The notes below the pieces were generated by a model that was not told where the DNA came from, ran no database searches, and worked only from the letters and a program-made list of their open reading frames with translations. From positions 1-57,158 of the forward strand of contig NZ_JAPDPH010000018.1 in the NCBI RefSeq assembly GCF_026013475.1: a stretch of 57,158 bases of DNA, given 5' to 3'. Of the stretch, positions 27,676-36,720 are shown in pieces; position 1 is the stretch's first letter; the number at the start of each line of letters is the position of its first letter. A program made the translations under genes and the position numbers. Origin of the DNA: Micromonospora yasonensis. GTDB lineage: Bacteria; Actinomycetota; Actinomycetes; Mycobacteriales; Micromonosporaceae.

Positions 27676-28527
27676 TCAGGTGCCGCGCTGGTGCAGCAGG
27701 AGGTCGGTCACGACCGGCCGGTGGTCCGATGCCGCGGTCGCCATGGTGTCCGTGCCCACGACGGTGATGTCCGGCGAGGCGCTGATCACGTCGATCCTTC
27801 GCACTGGATTGATCGCGGGGTACGTCTTGCCGCCGGTCGGGGCGGTGTCCCGCAGGTCCTGCCAGAGGGCGGCCAGTTCGGGCGCCCCCGGCTCCGCGTT
27901 GAGGTCACCGACCAGCACCTTCGGCCCGGAGTCGGCGGCCAGGATCTGCAGGGTGTCCGCCACCTGCATGCGCCGTACGGTCGGATCCGACCGGTAGTCG
28001 AGGTGCGTGGAGTAGACGTGCACGTGCGCGCCCCGCACGTTGACGGTCACCTCGGCGAAGCCCGGCGCCGGGGCGGGTACCGGGTTGGGCACCTGGGTGG
28101 AGAGCCGGGTGATCTCGTGGTTCTCCGCTTCGAGGATCGGGTAGCGGCTGAGCACCGCGACCCCGTACTGCCGGCGGGGCGCGCCCGCGATCAGCGGGTC
28201 GAAGTCGTAGATCGGCGCGAAGAAGGCCTGCATGCCCAGCCGCTCGGCCAGCTCCTGTGCCTCGTCGACCAAGTCGCTGCGATCTCCCCAGTGGACGTCG
28301 ACCTCCTGGAGGCCGACCACGTCAACGTTCAGCGCCCGGATCGCCTCGGCGGTCCGGGCCAGGTCGAAGACGTTGTCCTCGCCGGCCCCGGCGTGGATGT
28401 TGTAGGTCGCCACGCGCAGCGCCACGGGCGGCGCGGCTGCGCCCGCCGGCGTGGCCAGCGGCACTGGTGCCAGCACAGCGGCGAGCGCGGCGCCGAGCAG
28501 GGAACGGCGGCGAATGTTCAATCTCAA
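27676..28527 (-). CDS. Secreted endonuclease/exonuclease/phosphatase family protein
   Basis: 283 residues with a basic N-terminus and signal (NIRRRSLLGAALAAVLAPVPL; the RRRS may allow Tat export). EEP-fold motifs are complete: RVATYNIHAG, DVVGLQEVD (metal-binding Glu), HVHVYSTHLD (catalytic His), VLVGDLNAEP (Asp/Asn) and SDHRPVVTDL (final catalytic His). This family cleaves phosphodiesters in nucleic acids, phospholipids or inositol phosphates. It follows the GH3 gene by 13 bases and is probably cotranscribed with it, which fits an extracellular scavenging role. Confidence 0.85.
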   Translation of the reverse strand: MRLNIRRRSLLGAALAAVLAPVPLATPAGAAAPPVALRVATYNIHAGAGEDNVFDLARTAEAIRALNVDVVGLQEVDVHWGDRSDLVDEAQELAERLGMQAFFAPIYDFDPLIAGAPRRQYGVAVLSRYPILEAENHEITRLSTQVPNPVPAPAPGFAEVTVNVRGAHVHVYSTHLDYRSDPTVRRMQVADTLQILAADSGPKVLVGDLNAEPGAPELAALWQDLRDTAPTGGKTYPAINPVRRIDVISASPDITVVGTDTMATAASDHRPVVTDLLLHQRGT

Positions 28528-28540
28528 CGGATCCTCCGGA

Positions 28541-30382
28541 TCAGGGGGTGGACAGGCCAGCGCCGTACGGGAACAGGGCAGCCCCCGGGCGCGCGGGATC
28601 GGGGATGGTCACCGGCAGCCGGCCAGCCGGTGGGATCGCGCCGGTAAGGACACCGGCGAGCGAGTTCATCGCGACGTCGTTGAAGGCGTACGCGGCGAGA
28701 TAGGTGGACACGTCGGGGAACGCGGTTACGTCATAGGGGTCGCGCACGGCGACGACGACGAGCGGTACTCCCGCGGCTGCCAGCGCCGCGACCATGCGTT
28801 GCTGACCCACGTCACCGGTCGCCCGGTTGGTCAGCACCACCGTGGTGTCGTGTTGGCGGGCGGCCGCCACCGCCGCGTCGATGCGCGCGGCCGACGGATT
28901 CACGCCGGTGCTCAGAACGTCGGTCGCGAGGCCGTGCCGCCCGAGCGCCGCGCCCAGCGCCTGGGTCGTCGCGGGCGCCGCCGGATCGTCCCACCCGGTC
29001 ACCAGCACCCGCCGTCCGGCCGGGATCGGCAGCGTGGCGGCGTCGGTGCGCAGCAGCGTCGTGGTGCGGTCGGAGATCCGCTGCGCGGCCGCGAGGTGGT
29101 CCTGCGTGCCCACGGTACGGGAGACCGCCGCGGGGTCGACGAACGGCGCGGCCACCATCCCGCGGCGCCACTTGAGCCGCAGGATCCGGGTCACCGACTC
29201 GTCGATTCGGCTCTCGGGGAGTTCCCCGTTGCGTACGGAGTCGCGGACCGCGTCGTAGGCCACCTGCATCACCGGCGGGTTGACCAGCATGTCCACCCCG
29301 GCCTTGAGTGCGAGTACGGGCACCCGGGCGTCGCCGTACTTCTTCCGTACGCCGGCCATGCCCAACGAGTCGGTCACCACGACACCGTCATAGCCGAGCT
29401 CCTCGCGAAGGAGCCCGGTGATGATCGGGTGGGACAGCGTGGCCGGGTCACCGGAGGGGTCCAGCGCCGGCACCACGATGTGCGCGGTCATGATCGCGTC
29501 GACGCCGCGGGTGATGGCGGCGCGGAACGGCGGCAGGTCGATCCGGTCCAGCTCGGCCCGGGAATGGGAGATCACCGGCAGTCCGCTGTGGCTGTCGACG
29601 GCCGTGTCGCCGTGGCCCGGGAAGTGTTTCACGGTCGCCGCGACCCCGGCGTCCTGGTAGCTGGCCACCTGCGCGGCGACCATGTCGGCGGCGAGCGTCG
29701 GATCTTCGCCGAACGACCGTACGCCGATCACCGGGTTGGCGGGGTTGACGTTGACGTCCGCCACCGGGGCCAGGTCCTGGTTGATGCCGACCGCCCGCAA
29801 CTCCTGGCCGGTGATCCGGGCGGCGGTGCCGGCGTCGTCGACGTTGCGGCCGGCGCCGAGCGCCATGTTGCCGGGGAACTGGGTGGCCGGCGGGCCGAGC
29901 CGTACCACCGCGCCCTGCTCCTGGTCGGTGCTGAGCAGCAGCGGCACCCGGGATGGTTGCGTGACAGCGACCTGCTGGATGCCGTTGGACAGCCCGGCGA
30001 CCTGCTCCGGGGAGCGGGTGTTGCCGGCGTAGGCGAAGTAGACGAAGCCACCGAGGTGGTAGCGCACCACCGCCTGTGCGGCGTTGTCTACGCCGAGGAA
30101 GGACCGGTTCATCTGGACCGCCGCCGGATCGGTGGTGTCGGCGGTCTCGCCGTAGACCCGGGTGGTGAAGAGTTGGCCGACCTTCTCCTCCAAGGTCATC
30201 TGGTGGAGGGTCTTCATCACCCAGCCGGTCTCCGCGTCGGACACGGGCGGGATTCCGGTGGCAGCGGGCGGGGCGAGGGCCGTGTCCGCTGCCCTGATCG
30301 GGTCGGCCGGCCACGTCAGGGAACTCGCGGCGAGGACGGCCGTGGTGAGGAGAGGAAGCAGGCGGGCTACGCGTTTCGACAT
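28541..30382 (-). CDS. Secreted GH3 beta-N-acetylhexosaminidase (NagZ-like)
   Basis: 613 residues from ATG 30382, preceded by GGGAGGAAA; a longer frame to 30658 would hide the signal sequence (LLPLLTTAVLAASSLTWP). The NagZ signature VKHFPGHGDTAVDSHSGLPV, with the general acid/base His in the loop, is present, as is the nucleophile region GVVVTDSLGMAGV. A C-terminal alpha/beta sandwich domain follows (about residues 430-610). Unlike cytosolic NagZ it is exported, so it likely trims GlcNAc-containing glycans from cell wall or chitin outside the cell. Confidence 0.88.
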   Translation of the reverse strand: MSKRVARLLPLLTTAVLAASSLTWPADPIRAADTALAPPAATGIPPVSDAETGWVMKTLHQMTLEEKVGQLFTTRVYGETADTTDPAAVQMNRSFLGVDNAAQAVVRYHLGGFVYFAYAGNTRSPEQVAGLSNGIQQVAVTQPSRVPLLLSTDQEQGAVVRLGPPATQFPGNMALGAGRNVDDAGTAARITGQELRAVGINQDLAPVADVNVNPANPVIGVRSFGEDPTLAADMVAAQVASYQDAGVAATVKHFPGHGDTAVDSHSGLPVISHSRAELDRIDLPPFRAAITRGVDAIMTAHIVVPALDPSGDPATLSHPIITGLLREELGYDGVVVTDSLGMAGVRKKYGDARVPVLALKAGVDMLVNPPVMQVAYDAVRDSVRNGELPESRIDESVTRILRLKWRRGMVAAPFVDPAAVSRTVGTQDHLAAAQRISDRTTTLLRTDAATLPIPAGRRVLVTGWDDPAAPATTQALGAALGRHGLATDVLSTGVNPSAARIDAAVAAARQHDTTVVLTNRATGDVGQQRMVAALAAAGVPLVVVAVRDPYDVTAFPDVSTYLAAYAFNDVAMNSLAGVLTGAIPPAGRLPVTIPDPARPGAALFPYGAGLSTP

Positions 30383-30667
30383 GAGGCGTTTCCTCCCGTA
30401 CGAGAACGGCGCAGAGTTCGCCCCGGTAGGAGGCGTAGAGAACCCTAAGTGCTGTCCGTGAAGCTGCCGATGATCTCTTGTCGAAGCCGGTATGACCAGT
30501 CGGTGGCGCTTCGATGGCGAGCCACCGGCGCTCCGACACGGGCGCCGGCATCTATTTCGAAGCCCGCGAGCTGTACTCCGGGGCTCTTGACCTGCCGACG
30601 CCGTAATCGACAGTATTCCATAGATGGTCTTCTTGGGGTAATCATCGTCATCCATCAATCAAGGCTG

Positions 30668-31033
30668 ATGAATGACCGCGGACGCATCCTTGGTGCGGCC
30701 CTGGCGGGGACCGCCGTGAGTCGTCGACGATCCTCTCCTCGCTGGCCCGATAAGCATCTCGTCGAGGCGCTCGTGCCCACCCCGCTGCCGGCCACGCCGA
30801 CGCAGCCGGCGTCCATGCCGGCCCTGCCGCCGCCCGCTGACCAGACCTCCGGCGCCGTGCTGTTTGACGTCGCCCGCCGGCGATGCCGCGGTCGGGTGAC
30901 CGCCCGACCGCTGCTGCGCGCCCTGGGCTGGATGCCTGGCCTCGCCCTGCGCGTCGACGTCGCGCAGGCCGCGGTGCGCATGGCCCCCGCCGCTGATGTC
31001 AAGGCACGGAATCGGACGTCTTCTCGTGGGTAG
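30668..31033 (+). CDS. Possible AbrB/SpoVT-like protein, probably truncated
   Basis: ATG 30668 has AAGG upstream. The centre reads PADQTSGAVLFDVARRRCRG then RVTARPLLRALGWMPGLALR and VDVAQAAVRMAP, resembling the swapped-hairpin 'D..GRV..r.llraLGW.PG..l' pattern of AbrB/MazE-type DNA-binding domains. The end of the ORF runs into the neighbouring LUD fragment and is not protein-like, so the C-terminus may be lost. Function would be DNA binding or antitoxin; confidence is low. Confidence 0.35.
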   Translation: MNDRGRILGAALAGTAVSRRRSSPRWPDKHLVEALVPTPLPATPTQPASMPALPPPADQTSGAVLFDVARRRCRGRVTARPLLRALGWMPGLALRVDVAQAAVRMAPAADVKARNRTSSRG

Positions 31034-31441
31034 GAGTAGGTTTCGATGCGCCGCAGGGCGGTCTCGAGGTCCGGAACGACCTTCTGGGCACCGACGACCC
31101 AGATACTCTGGGCCCGCTAAAGCTGTAGAGGCTGAGCTGGCTTCCGCTGCCGGAGGCGGCGAGGAGCCGCCCGTCCTCGGTCACCGCGTGGACGCTGCCG
31201 ACCACGACGTCGGGCGCGGCGCCCGCCGTGCGCATCTCGTCGAATCGTCCTTCGTCCCGAAGCTTCATGAGCTTCGGGCGCATTGGGTTGAACCGGCCCG
31301 AGGTGTTGATGTCGTCGTCGAGCCCGGACAGACGAAGCGTCTCGCTGGACGAGGTGAAGATCGTCTTGTCGGTGGGCAACAGACGGTTGACCAGGGCGCG
31401 AGCGTCGGCAGCATGGTCGACGATCTCGACAGCGAAGTACC
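31010..31441 (-). pseudogene. Decayed LUD-domain (lactate utilisation LutC-like) protein
   Basis: Minus strand: YFAVEIVDHAADARALVNRL and LPTDKTIFTSSSETLRLSGL, DDDINTSGRFNPMRPKLMKL and PDVVVGSVHAVTEDGRLLAASGSGSQL are clear LUD-domain sequence. After a frameshift near 31118, AQSIWVVGAQKVVPDLETAL and RRIETYSYPRED continue in another frame. Both ends are missing. The 5' break at 31441 coincides with the broken end of a MarR gene on the other strand, so one rearrangement probably destroyed both. Confidence 0.7.
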
Positions 31442-31687
31442 GGCGGCATCAGCCGCCTACTCGACCGGCTGTGCGACGCCGAACTACTGCGGCGGGAACG
31501 CGATCCCGCCGACCGCCGTGTCGTCCACGCCGTCCTCACCCCGACCGGCCACGACCTCTACCAACGGGCTTCCAGGTCCCACCTGCGCGAGATCGTGAAG
31601 CACTTCGGGAGACAGCTGACAGCCGACGAGGCCGACGCTGTCGAGGCCTTCCTGACCCGCCTGGTAGACAGCAACCTCGACCCATAG
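31436..31687 (+). pseudogene. MarR family regulator, C-terminal fragment
   Basis: From about 31442 the frame reads GGISRLLDRLCDAELLRRER then DPADRRVVHAVLTPTGHDLYQRAS and a dimerisation helix ending LVDSNLDP at TAG 31685-31687. These are the recognition helix, the wing with its conserved D.R.....LT..G and the C-terminal helix of MarR proteins. The first two-thirds is missing; no start codon precedes it in frame before the LUD fragment on the opposite strand. Confidence 0.7.
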
Positions 31688-31893
31688 CGCGCCCGTCACC
31701 GGAACTGTCGAGTTTGCGAACCTGACGGCCTTGATCATCGCGGGTTACGGGTTCCCAAAAGCCCGGCAATCAAGGCGGCCCAATCCAAGCAAGCTGGCCC
31801 GCAACCTGTACGGCGGGTATCGCTCGGCCGGGAACGGCTACGGCAGCTGCTGCGCCGCCCGAAGCTATGCGAGGCCGGCTGCGTTGCGTGTTG

Positions 31894-33018
31894 TCAATCT
31901 GCGGGGGCCGGCTCGGTGGGCTGTGGCGTGAAGAAGCGGATGATGTCGTCGGCTGCGGTGGGGGACAGCATCATTGCCTGGACTCGTGCGGACATTTCGG
32001 CGATCGGGTGGGTTCTGGTGAACATCGCCTCCTCGTATGTCTGGATCGCCGAGTCAGGGTCGGCGGGGTTGGCGGCAAATTCGGCGGCGAGTTCGGCGGC
32101 GTCGAGCATGGCTTGGTTGGCGCCCTCGCCGACCGGCGGCATGAGGTGCGCGGCGTCACCGATGAGGGTGATGCCCGGTTGGTGGGTCCAGCGTGTACCG
32201 GTGGGCATCGCCTCGATCCTGCGTGGGGTCGGCGGGCTGTCGCCGGCTTCGATGAGTGCGGTGAGGCTGGGGTCCCAGCCATCGAACATGTCCAGCAGAG
32301 CGCGCTCGCTGCGGTAGGTGTCTAGGGGGCGATCGTCCGCGGGTAGGGAGATGCCGACTCGGATGCTTCCGTCGCCGAGGCGTTGTGCTGCCAGGATCTG
32401 GTTCACGCCGATGCACCAGAGGTTTCCGGGGCCGACCAGCTCGGCGAGATCCGGGTGGCGCCGGTCGGCGTCGCTGATGCTGAGCTCTACCAAGGTGGCG
32501 ACGGAGGACAGTGTCGCGTCGGTCAGCAGCGACCGGACGACCGAGCGTGCGCCGTCGGCGCCGATGAGGACGTCGCAGTCGGCGCTGTGGCCGCCATCGA
32601 ACATGAGCCCATAGCCTCCGTCGGGTCGTGGCGTCGCCGCGATGAGCTGGTGCTGCCAGGCCACGGCGTCGTCGGGGAGCGAATCGAGCAGAAGATCACG
32701 TAGTGCGCTGCGGTCGATCTCGGGGCGACCGGAGAATGAGCCGGGTTGTGGCGTGTGGTGCACGAGGGTGTGTCCGGCCGGGTCGAGGATGCGATGTTCC
32801 TCGCCCTCCGGCCGTGCCTCGGACCGGAATCGGCCGGCGAGGCCCGCATCGGCCAGGGCCCGTTGCCCGGACTCCGGGTGCAGGTCGAGCGATCCGCCCT
32901 GTGATCGCGCGGATCGGCTTGCCTCGCGTTCGTACACCACCGCGTCGATGCCGTGCCGGTGCAGGATTCGGGCCAGCGTCAGGCCGCCGAGGCCACCGCC
33001 GGCGATCGCGATTCGCAT
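31894..33018 (-). CDS. FAD-dependent monooxygenase (PHBH/TetX-like)
   Basis: 374 residues. Landmarks of class A flavoprotein hydroxylases: N-terminal GxGxxG in IAIAGGGLGGLTLARILHRH, DVLIGADGARSVVRSLL (DG motif) and ITLIGDAAHLMPPVGEGANQ (GD motif). The size and the PPVGEGANQAMLDA sequence put it near TetX-like and other small antibiotic- or aromatic-hydroxylating enzymes. Three ATGs in a row (33024, 33021, 33018) precede it; GGAG favours the last. It is divergent from a TetR gene only 30 bases away, so the TetR protein very likely controls it. Confidence 0.85.
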   Translation of the reverse strand: MRIAIAGGGLGGLTLARILHRHGIDAVVYEREASRSARSQGGSLDLHPESGQRALADAGLAGRFRSEARPEGEEHRILDPAGHTLVHHTPQPGSFSGRPEIDRSALRDLLLDSLPDDAVAWQHQLIAATPRPDGGYGLMFDGGHSADCDVLIGADGARSVVRSLLTDATLSSVATLVELSISDADRRHPDLAELVGPGNLWCIGVNQILAAQRLGDGSIRVGISLPADDRPLDTYRSERALLDMFDGWDPSLTALIEAGDSPPTPRRIEAMPTGTRWTHQPGITLIGDAAHLMPPVGEGANQAMLDAAELAAEFAANPADPDSAIQTYEEAMFTRTHPIAEMSARVQAMMLSPTAADDIIRFFTPQPTEPAPAD

Positions 33019-33030
33019 CATCATCTCCGT

Positions 33031-33067
33031 TACCGTACGCTGTACCTCATGGATACGCCGTACGGTA
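33031..33067. promoter_or_regulatory. Candidate TetR operator over the divergent promoter
   Basis: TACCGTACG (33031-33039) and CGTACGGTA (33059-33067) form perfect 9-bp inverted arms, 19 bases apart. They bracket the TetR ATG (33049) and overlap a TANNNT box, TACGCT (33036-33041), seven bases upstream of that ATG. Binding here would block both the regulator, apparently leaderless, and the monooxygenase gene. Confidence 0.5.
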
Positions 33068-33774
33068 GCGCACCGCTGCCCGTCTGGGAACGGCCCGAGC
33101 CTCAGCCGCGGGCGGCGCCGGTGCCGCTGAGCCGCGCGAAGATCGCCGCCACGGCGATCCGGATCGCCGACGCCCACGGCCTCGATGGGCTATCGGTACG
33201 CAAGATCGCCAAAGAACTCGGTGTCGGTCCGATGCGGCTCTACGACTACGTGATCAACAGATCTGAACTGCTTGATCTGATGGTCGATGCCGTATATGCC
33301 CAGATCGCCGAGGCCGGCCAGCGCTCCGAGTGGCGCACCACGGTACTGGCCATCGTTCACCGGACCCGCGATGCCGCTCTTGATCATGAGTGGTTCGTCG
33401 ACCTGCTCGGCGCAAGGCCACACTTAGGACCTCACGCGCTCGCCGTGGGCGAATCGACCGCGGCGGCGCTCAGCCAGGCCCCTGGCGTGCACACTATCGA
33501 CGATCTCCAGCGGGCTGTGGGCGCCCTCAACGCGTTCATCGTCGGAGCGCTCCGCAGGGAGATCACCGAGCGCCGCACCGCCCGTGCAACCGGCACCGAC
33601 GTGTCCGCCTGGCAGGCCGCCCTCGGACCCTACCTGACACGCATGCTCGAAACAGGCCGCTACCCCACCATCGCCCGGCTCGTCATCGACGGCGCCCACC
33701 TCAACGCCGAGGAAACCTTCCACCACAACCTGATCACCATCCTGGACGGCATCGCCAGCCAACCCCACACGTGA
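33049..33774 (+). CDS. TetR family transcriptional regulator
   Basis: 241 residues from ATG 33049. The DNA-binding domain is AKIAATAIRIADAHGLDGLS then VRKIAKELGVGPMRLYDYVINRSELLDLMVDAVYAQI, the classic TetR N-terminal helices; the C-terminal part fits a TetR_C tetracycline-repressor-like domain (about 120-235). There is no Shine-Dalgarno site and the -10 box spacing suggests a leaderless mRNA. The paired FAD monooxygenase suggests a drug-responsive repressor of a drug-modifying enzyme. Confidence 0.85.
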   Translation: MDTPYGSAPLPVWERPEPQPRAAPVPLSRAKIAATAIRIADAHGLDGLSVRKIAKELGVGPMRLYDYVINRSELLDLMVDAVYAQIAEAGQRSEWRTTVLAIVHRTRDAALDHEWFVDLLGARPHLGPHALAVGESTAAALSQAPGVHTIDDLQRAVGALNAFIVGALRREITERRTARATGTDVSAWQAALGPYLTRMLETGRYPTIARLVIDGAHLNAEETFHHNLITILDGIASQPHT

Positions 33775-33925
33775 CCTACCGTTCGCAGGCCGGTACCGGC
33801 TGAACACCGATACGCCTCGATCAGACATCCGGATCTGCCGCTGGTCGCGCGGCCGTCGAATCCGCTGCAGGACGGTCGACTCTGCCGGTATCCCGTGAAG
33901 CAAGGACCGTGGTATCAACGGCGGC

Positions 33926-34486
33926 ATGAACACCGAGTACGCCCACCCGGACGACCTCATCGAGCTCCGTACCGCCTTCGGCGTGGATGACGCTGGCGAA
34001 TCGGCTCTGGGCTGGGCAGGGGTGCACGCCTTCGAGGCAGAGCACGGCATTGTTCTGCCGGAGCCGTACCGGACGTTCGTCGCCGAGATCACGGACGGAT
34101 CCTTCTCCGGACCGCCGGACTACGGCCTTGTGGGCGTCGCGGAGATGCCCGACGACTGGGGCGACGATCATTCGGTGCGGAACCTGAGCGCGCCCTTTCC
34201 GCTGACTGAGGGGTGGCTTTGGGAGGACGATCCCCGGCCCCACGAGGAGATCGAGGCGCTGCTCGACCCAGTCTTCAACCATGGATCGGTGGTGCTTGGC
34301 ACGGACGGCTGTGGGATGTATTGGCACCTGATAGTGACCGGCCGGCATCGCGGCCACATCTGGAACATCAGCGGTGAGGGTGCCGTTCCGTTCGGGGCGG
34401 AGTTCGGTTACACCACCGCCAGCCCGGGGTTCGCCGGGTGGGTACGGCACTGGGCAGCTGGCAAACCATGGTTCGACGCCTCCTGA
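33926..34486 (+). CDS. SMI1/KNR4 (SUKH-1) family protein
   Basis: 186 residues. Typical SUKH-1 layout: an N-terminal helix and VHAFEAEHGIVLPEPYRTFV, then AEITDGSFSGPPDYGLVGV, GSVVLGTDGCGMYWHLIVTG and HRGHIWNISGEGAVPF. It is a complete copy of the family seen truncated at the left edge of the window. In other bacteria these are immunity proteins paired with secreted nucleases; here it is followed by a DUF6193-like gene but no toxin. It may be part of an orphan immunity array. Confidence 0.75.
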   Translation: MNTEYAHPDDLIELRTAFGVDDAGESALGWAGVHAFEAEHGIVLPEPYRTFVAEITDGSFSGPPDYGLVGVAEMPDDWGDDHSVRNLSAPFPLTEGWLWEDDPRPHEEIEALLDPVFNHGSVVLGTDGCGMYWHLIVTGRHRGHIWNISGEGAVPFGAEFGYTTASPGFAGWVRHWAAGKPWFDAS

Positions 34487-34659
34487 GAAACGTACTGTCA
34501 TGCCGCGACCGTGTGCGCGAGCTGGCCGAATGCCCATCACTGTCCGTAAGCCGGCTCCGTCGTCGGCCGCGCCCCACGTGCACGCTCGTGCCGAGCTCAG
34601 GGCGTCTCCGCCGACCACGAGCCCTCAACTCGTGACGTGGCAGGTGAAAGGATGCCTCG

Positions 34660-34998
34660 ATGGAAGACACGTCGAAAATTGACGAGACTTGGCGCGAGCT
34701 CGTCGACGGCGCGCCCGGCTGGTGGTCGGGTGATCCAGTGATCAGGGCCGCCTATGAACACCCGACTCTGCGCGCGCTCTTTCCCTTCCCCACCCATGGA
34801 ACGCTGCGGTTCTACAGGACGGCGCCGCCACCGTGGCCAACCGACCCCGGCGATAAACTGCCCTTCATCGTCTGCGGTGGCCCTCCGTATCAGATCTTCA
34901 CCGCGGGCTATGGCCAGCTTGTTGGTGAGGCCAACGCAGCGGAGGAAGCCGTGACGCTCCTCGTCGCGAGCCTGCCTGACCCGGCGGCATCTTCCTGA
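34660..34998 (+). CDS. DUF6193-like small protein
   Basis: 112 residues, with GAAAGGA upstream of ATG 34660. Sequence landmarks: EHPTLRALFPFPTHGTLRFY then LPFIVCGGPPYQIFTAGYGQ and a C-terminal helix AEEAVTLLVASLP. The combination of LFPF..H..LRF and a repeated G-Y-x-V-like strand resembles the DUF6193 family found near natural-product and toxin-immunity loci. Function unknown and family match from memory of the pattern only. Confidence 0.5.
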   Translation: MEDTSKIDETWRELVDGAPGWWSGDPVIRAAYEHPTLRALFPFPTHGTLRFYRTAPPPWPTDPGDKLPFIVCGGPPYQIFTAGYGQLVGEANAAEEAVTLLVASLPDPAASS

Positions 34999-35239
34999 TC
35001 CGACGCACCGAGATGAGTGCGCCGACGTCGGCTGCCAACGGGTCTACCGCACCGCCTTTCTGCTCTTGAGAGAATGGCTCGATCGAACCGCACTGAAGGC
35101 TGATCATTACGGGGATTCCTTCCACCACCTTCCTTCGGGGCATGGAACCCCCAGCCACGAGGGCGGCCTGGGTGCCGATCGGCTCGGCGACCTGCATCTG
35201 CTCCATGTTGACCGTTCCCCTGTTCCGGATGGAGGACTG

Positions 35240-36535
35240 ATGCTGGCACCGCTGCGGTATGGCGCGTTTCGATACCTGGCTGCTGGCCGGATGGTCAACA
35301 TGCTGGGCAACGGCGTTGCTCCCATCGCGCTCGCCTTCGCCGTACTCGACCTGACCGGCTCGGTACGCGACCTGGGCCTGGTGGTCGGCGCGAGATCGCT
35401 GATGACCGTGCTTTTCGTGCTCTTCGGCGGGGTGGTGGCCGACCGGATTCCACGCCGGCTGGTCCTGGTCGGCTCCAACGTGCTGGGTGCGCTGACCCAG
35501 GCGGCGGTGGCCATCCTGGTGCTCACCGACACGGCGACAATCCCGCTGTTGCTGGCACTCGGCGCGGCCAACGGCATCGTGAGTGCCCTGTCCCAGCCAG
35601 CCTCGGCCGCCGCGACGCCGCAGACCGTGCCGGCGGAGCTGATCCAGCCGGCCAACGCGCTCATCCGGCTCGGCATCAACACGGGCATGATCGGCGGCGC
35701 GGCGCTCGGTGGCCTCCTGGTAGCCGCCGTCGGGCCCGGCTGGGGGCTCGCCGTCGACGCGCTCACCTTCGCTATCGCGGCCATGGCGTTCACCGGAGTC
35801 CGGATCGCTGCCCCGCCGGCGACGAGTAACCGCACGAGCATCGCCGCTGACCTCCGGGAGGGCTGGACCGAGTTCACCGAGCGGACCTGGGTCTGGGTGG
35901 TGGTTCTCGGCTTCATGATCCTCAACGCAGCTCTCGCCGGCGGCGTGAACGTGCTCGGCCCGGCCGTCGCCGACGAGACGATCGGCCGTAGCGCCTGGGG
36001 CCTGGTGCTGGCCGCGGAAACCGCCGGAATGGTCGTGGGCGGGCTGATCGCCCTGCGGATCCGGGTACGCCGGCTGCTGCTGCTCGGGGTCGCCTGCATG
36101 TTCGCCGAGTCGTTCCTGCTGTTGGGGCTGGCCCTGGCGCCCACCATCGTCGTGTTGGTGGCGTCCGCATTGGCGGTCGGCATCGCCGTCGAACAGTTCG
36201 CCGTCGCCTGGGACACATCGATCGCGCAGCACATCCCGGCCGACCGACTGGCCCGCGTCTACTCCTACGACATGTTGGGATCCTGGGTCGCCATCCCCCT
36301 CGGCCAGGTGGCGGCCGGACCACTCGCCGCAGCGATCGGCACCCGCGACACGCTGCTGATCCTCGCCACGCTGGTGGTGCTCGCCGTCCTCGGTATGCTG
36401 GCGAGCCGAGACGTCCGTCGGCTGCAGGCGATAGCCCCCGCCCGCGCTGCCGACGCAGCACAGGCCGGGCCAGCCGACGGTGGACCGAGTGACAGCCCCA
36501 CCACGAAGCCCACCGAACCAGCCGTCCGCGCCTGA
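35240..36535 (+). CDS. MFS transporter (EntS/MFS_3-type exporter)
   Basis: 431 residues from ATG 35240, which directly follows GGAGGA; upstream frame rejected. About 12 hydrophobic spans. The loop motif GVVADRIPRRLVLVGSNVL is the MFS motif A between spans 2 and 3, and QPANALIRLGINTGMIGGAA and YSYDMLGSWVAIPLGQVAAG match the EntS/MFS_3 subfamily that exports siderophores, macrolides and similar molecules. A Pro/Ala-rich cytosolic tail ends the protein. It stands alone, so its substrate cannot be inferred. Confidence 0.85.
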   Translation: MLAPLRYGAFRYLAAGRMVNMLGNGVAPIALAFAVLDLTGSVRDLGLVVGARSLMTVLFVLFGGVVADRIPRRLVLVGSNVLGALTQAAVAILVLTDTATIPLLLALGAANGIVSALSQPASAAATPQTVPAELIQPANALIRLGINTGMIGGAALGGLLVAAVGPGWGLAVDALTFAIAAMAFTGVRIAAPPATSNRTSIAADLREGWTEFTERTWVWVVVLGFMILNAALAGGVNVLGPAVADETIGRSAWGLVLAAETAGMVVGGLIALRIRVRRLLLLGVACMFAESFLLLGLALAPTIVVLVASALAVGIAVEQFAVAWDTSIAQHIPADRLARVYSYDMLGSWVAIPLGQVAAGPLAAAIGTRDTLLILATLVVLAVLGMLASRDVRRLQAIAPARAADAAQAGPADGGPSDSPTTKPTEPAVRA

Positions 36536-36720
36536 CAGCGGCGGGCTTCCTCGAGGCCAGCCACACCGCCAGTTCGAAGAGCAGGATCAGTGGGCCGCCA
36601 CGTACCGCAGCTCACTCTTCTACCGCAGGCGGTGTATACCGGTTTCCCGCCGGCGCTTCGGTGGTCAGCGCGGCCCAGTTTGCGGCCGGCCCGCCCGATT
36701 GGTGGCGCCCCAGTCAGGGA

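Noticed and set aside
28451..30448. Very long plus-strand open frame (665 codons) opposite the GH3 gene
   Set aside because: Gly/Arg/His-rich mirror of a well-supported glycoside hydrolase; no domain of its own.
34898..36232. Minus-strand open frame of 444 codons opposite the MFS gene
   Set aside because: Antisense of membrane spans gives hydrophilic, Gln/His/Asp-rich sequence with no family match.
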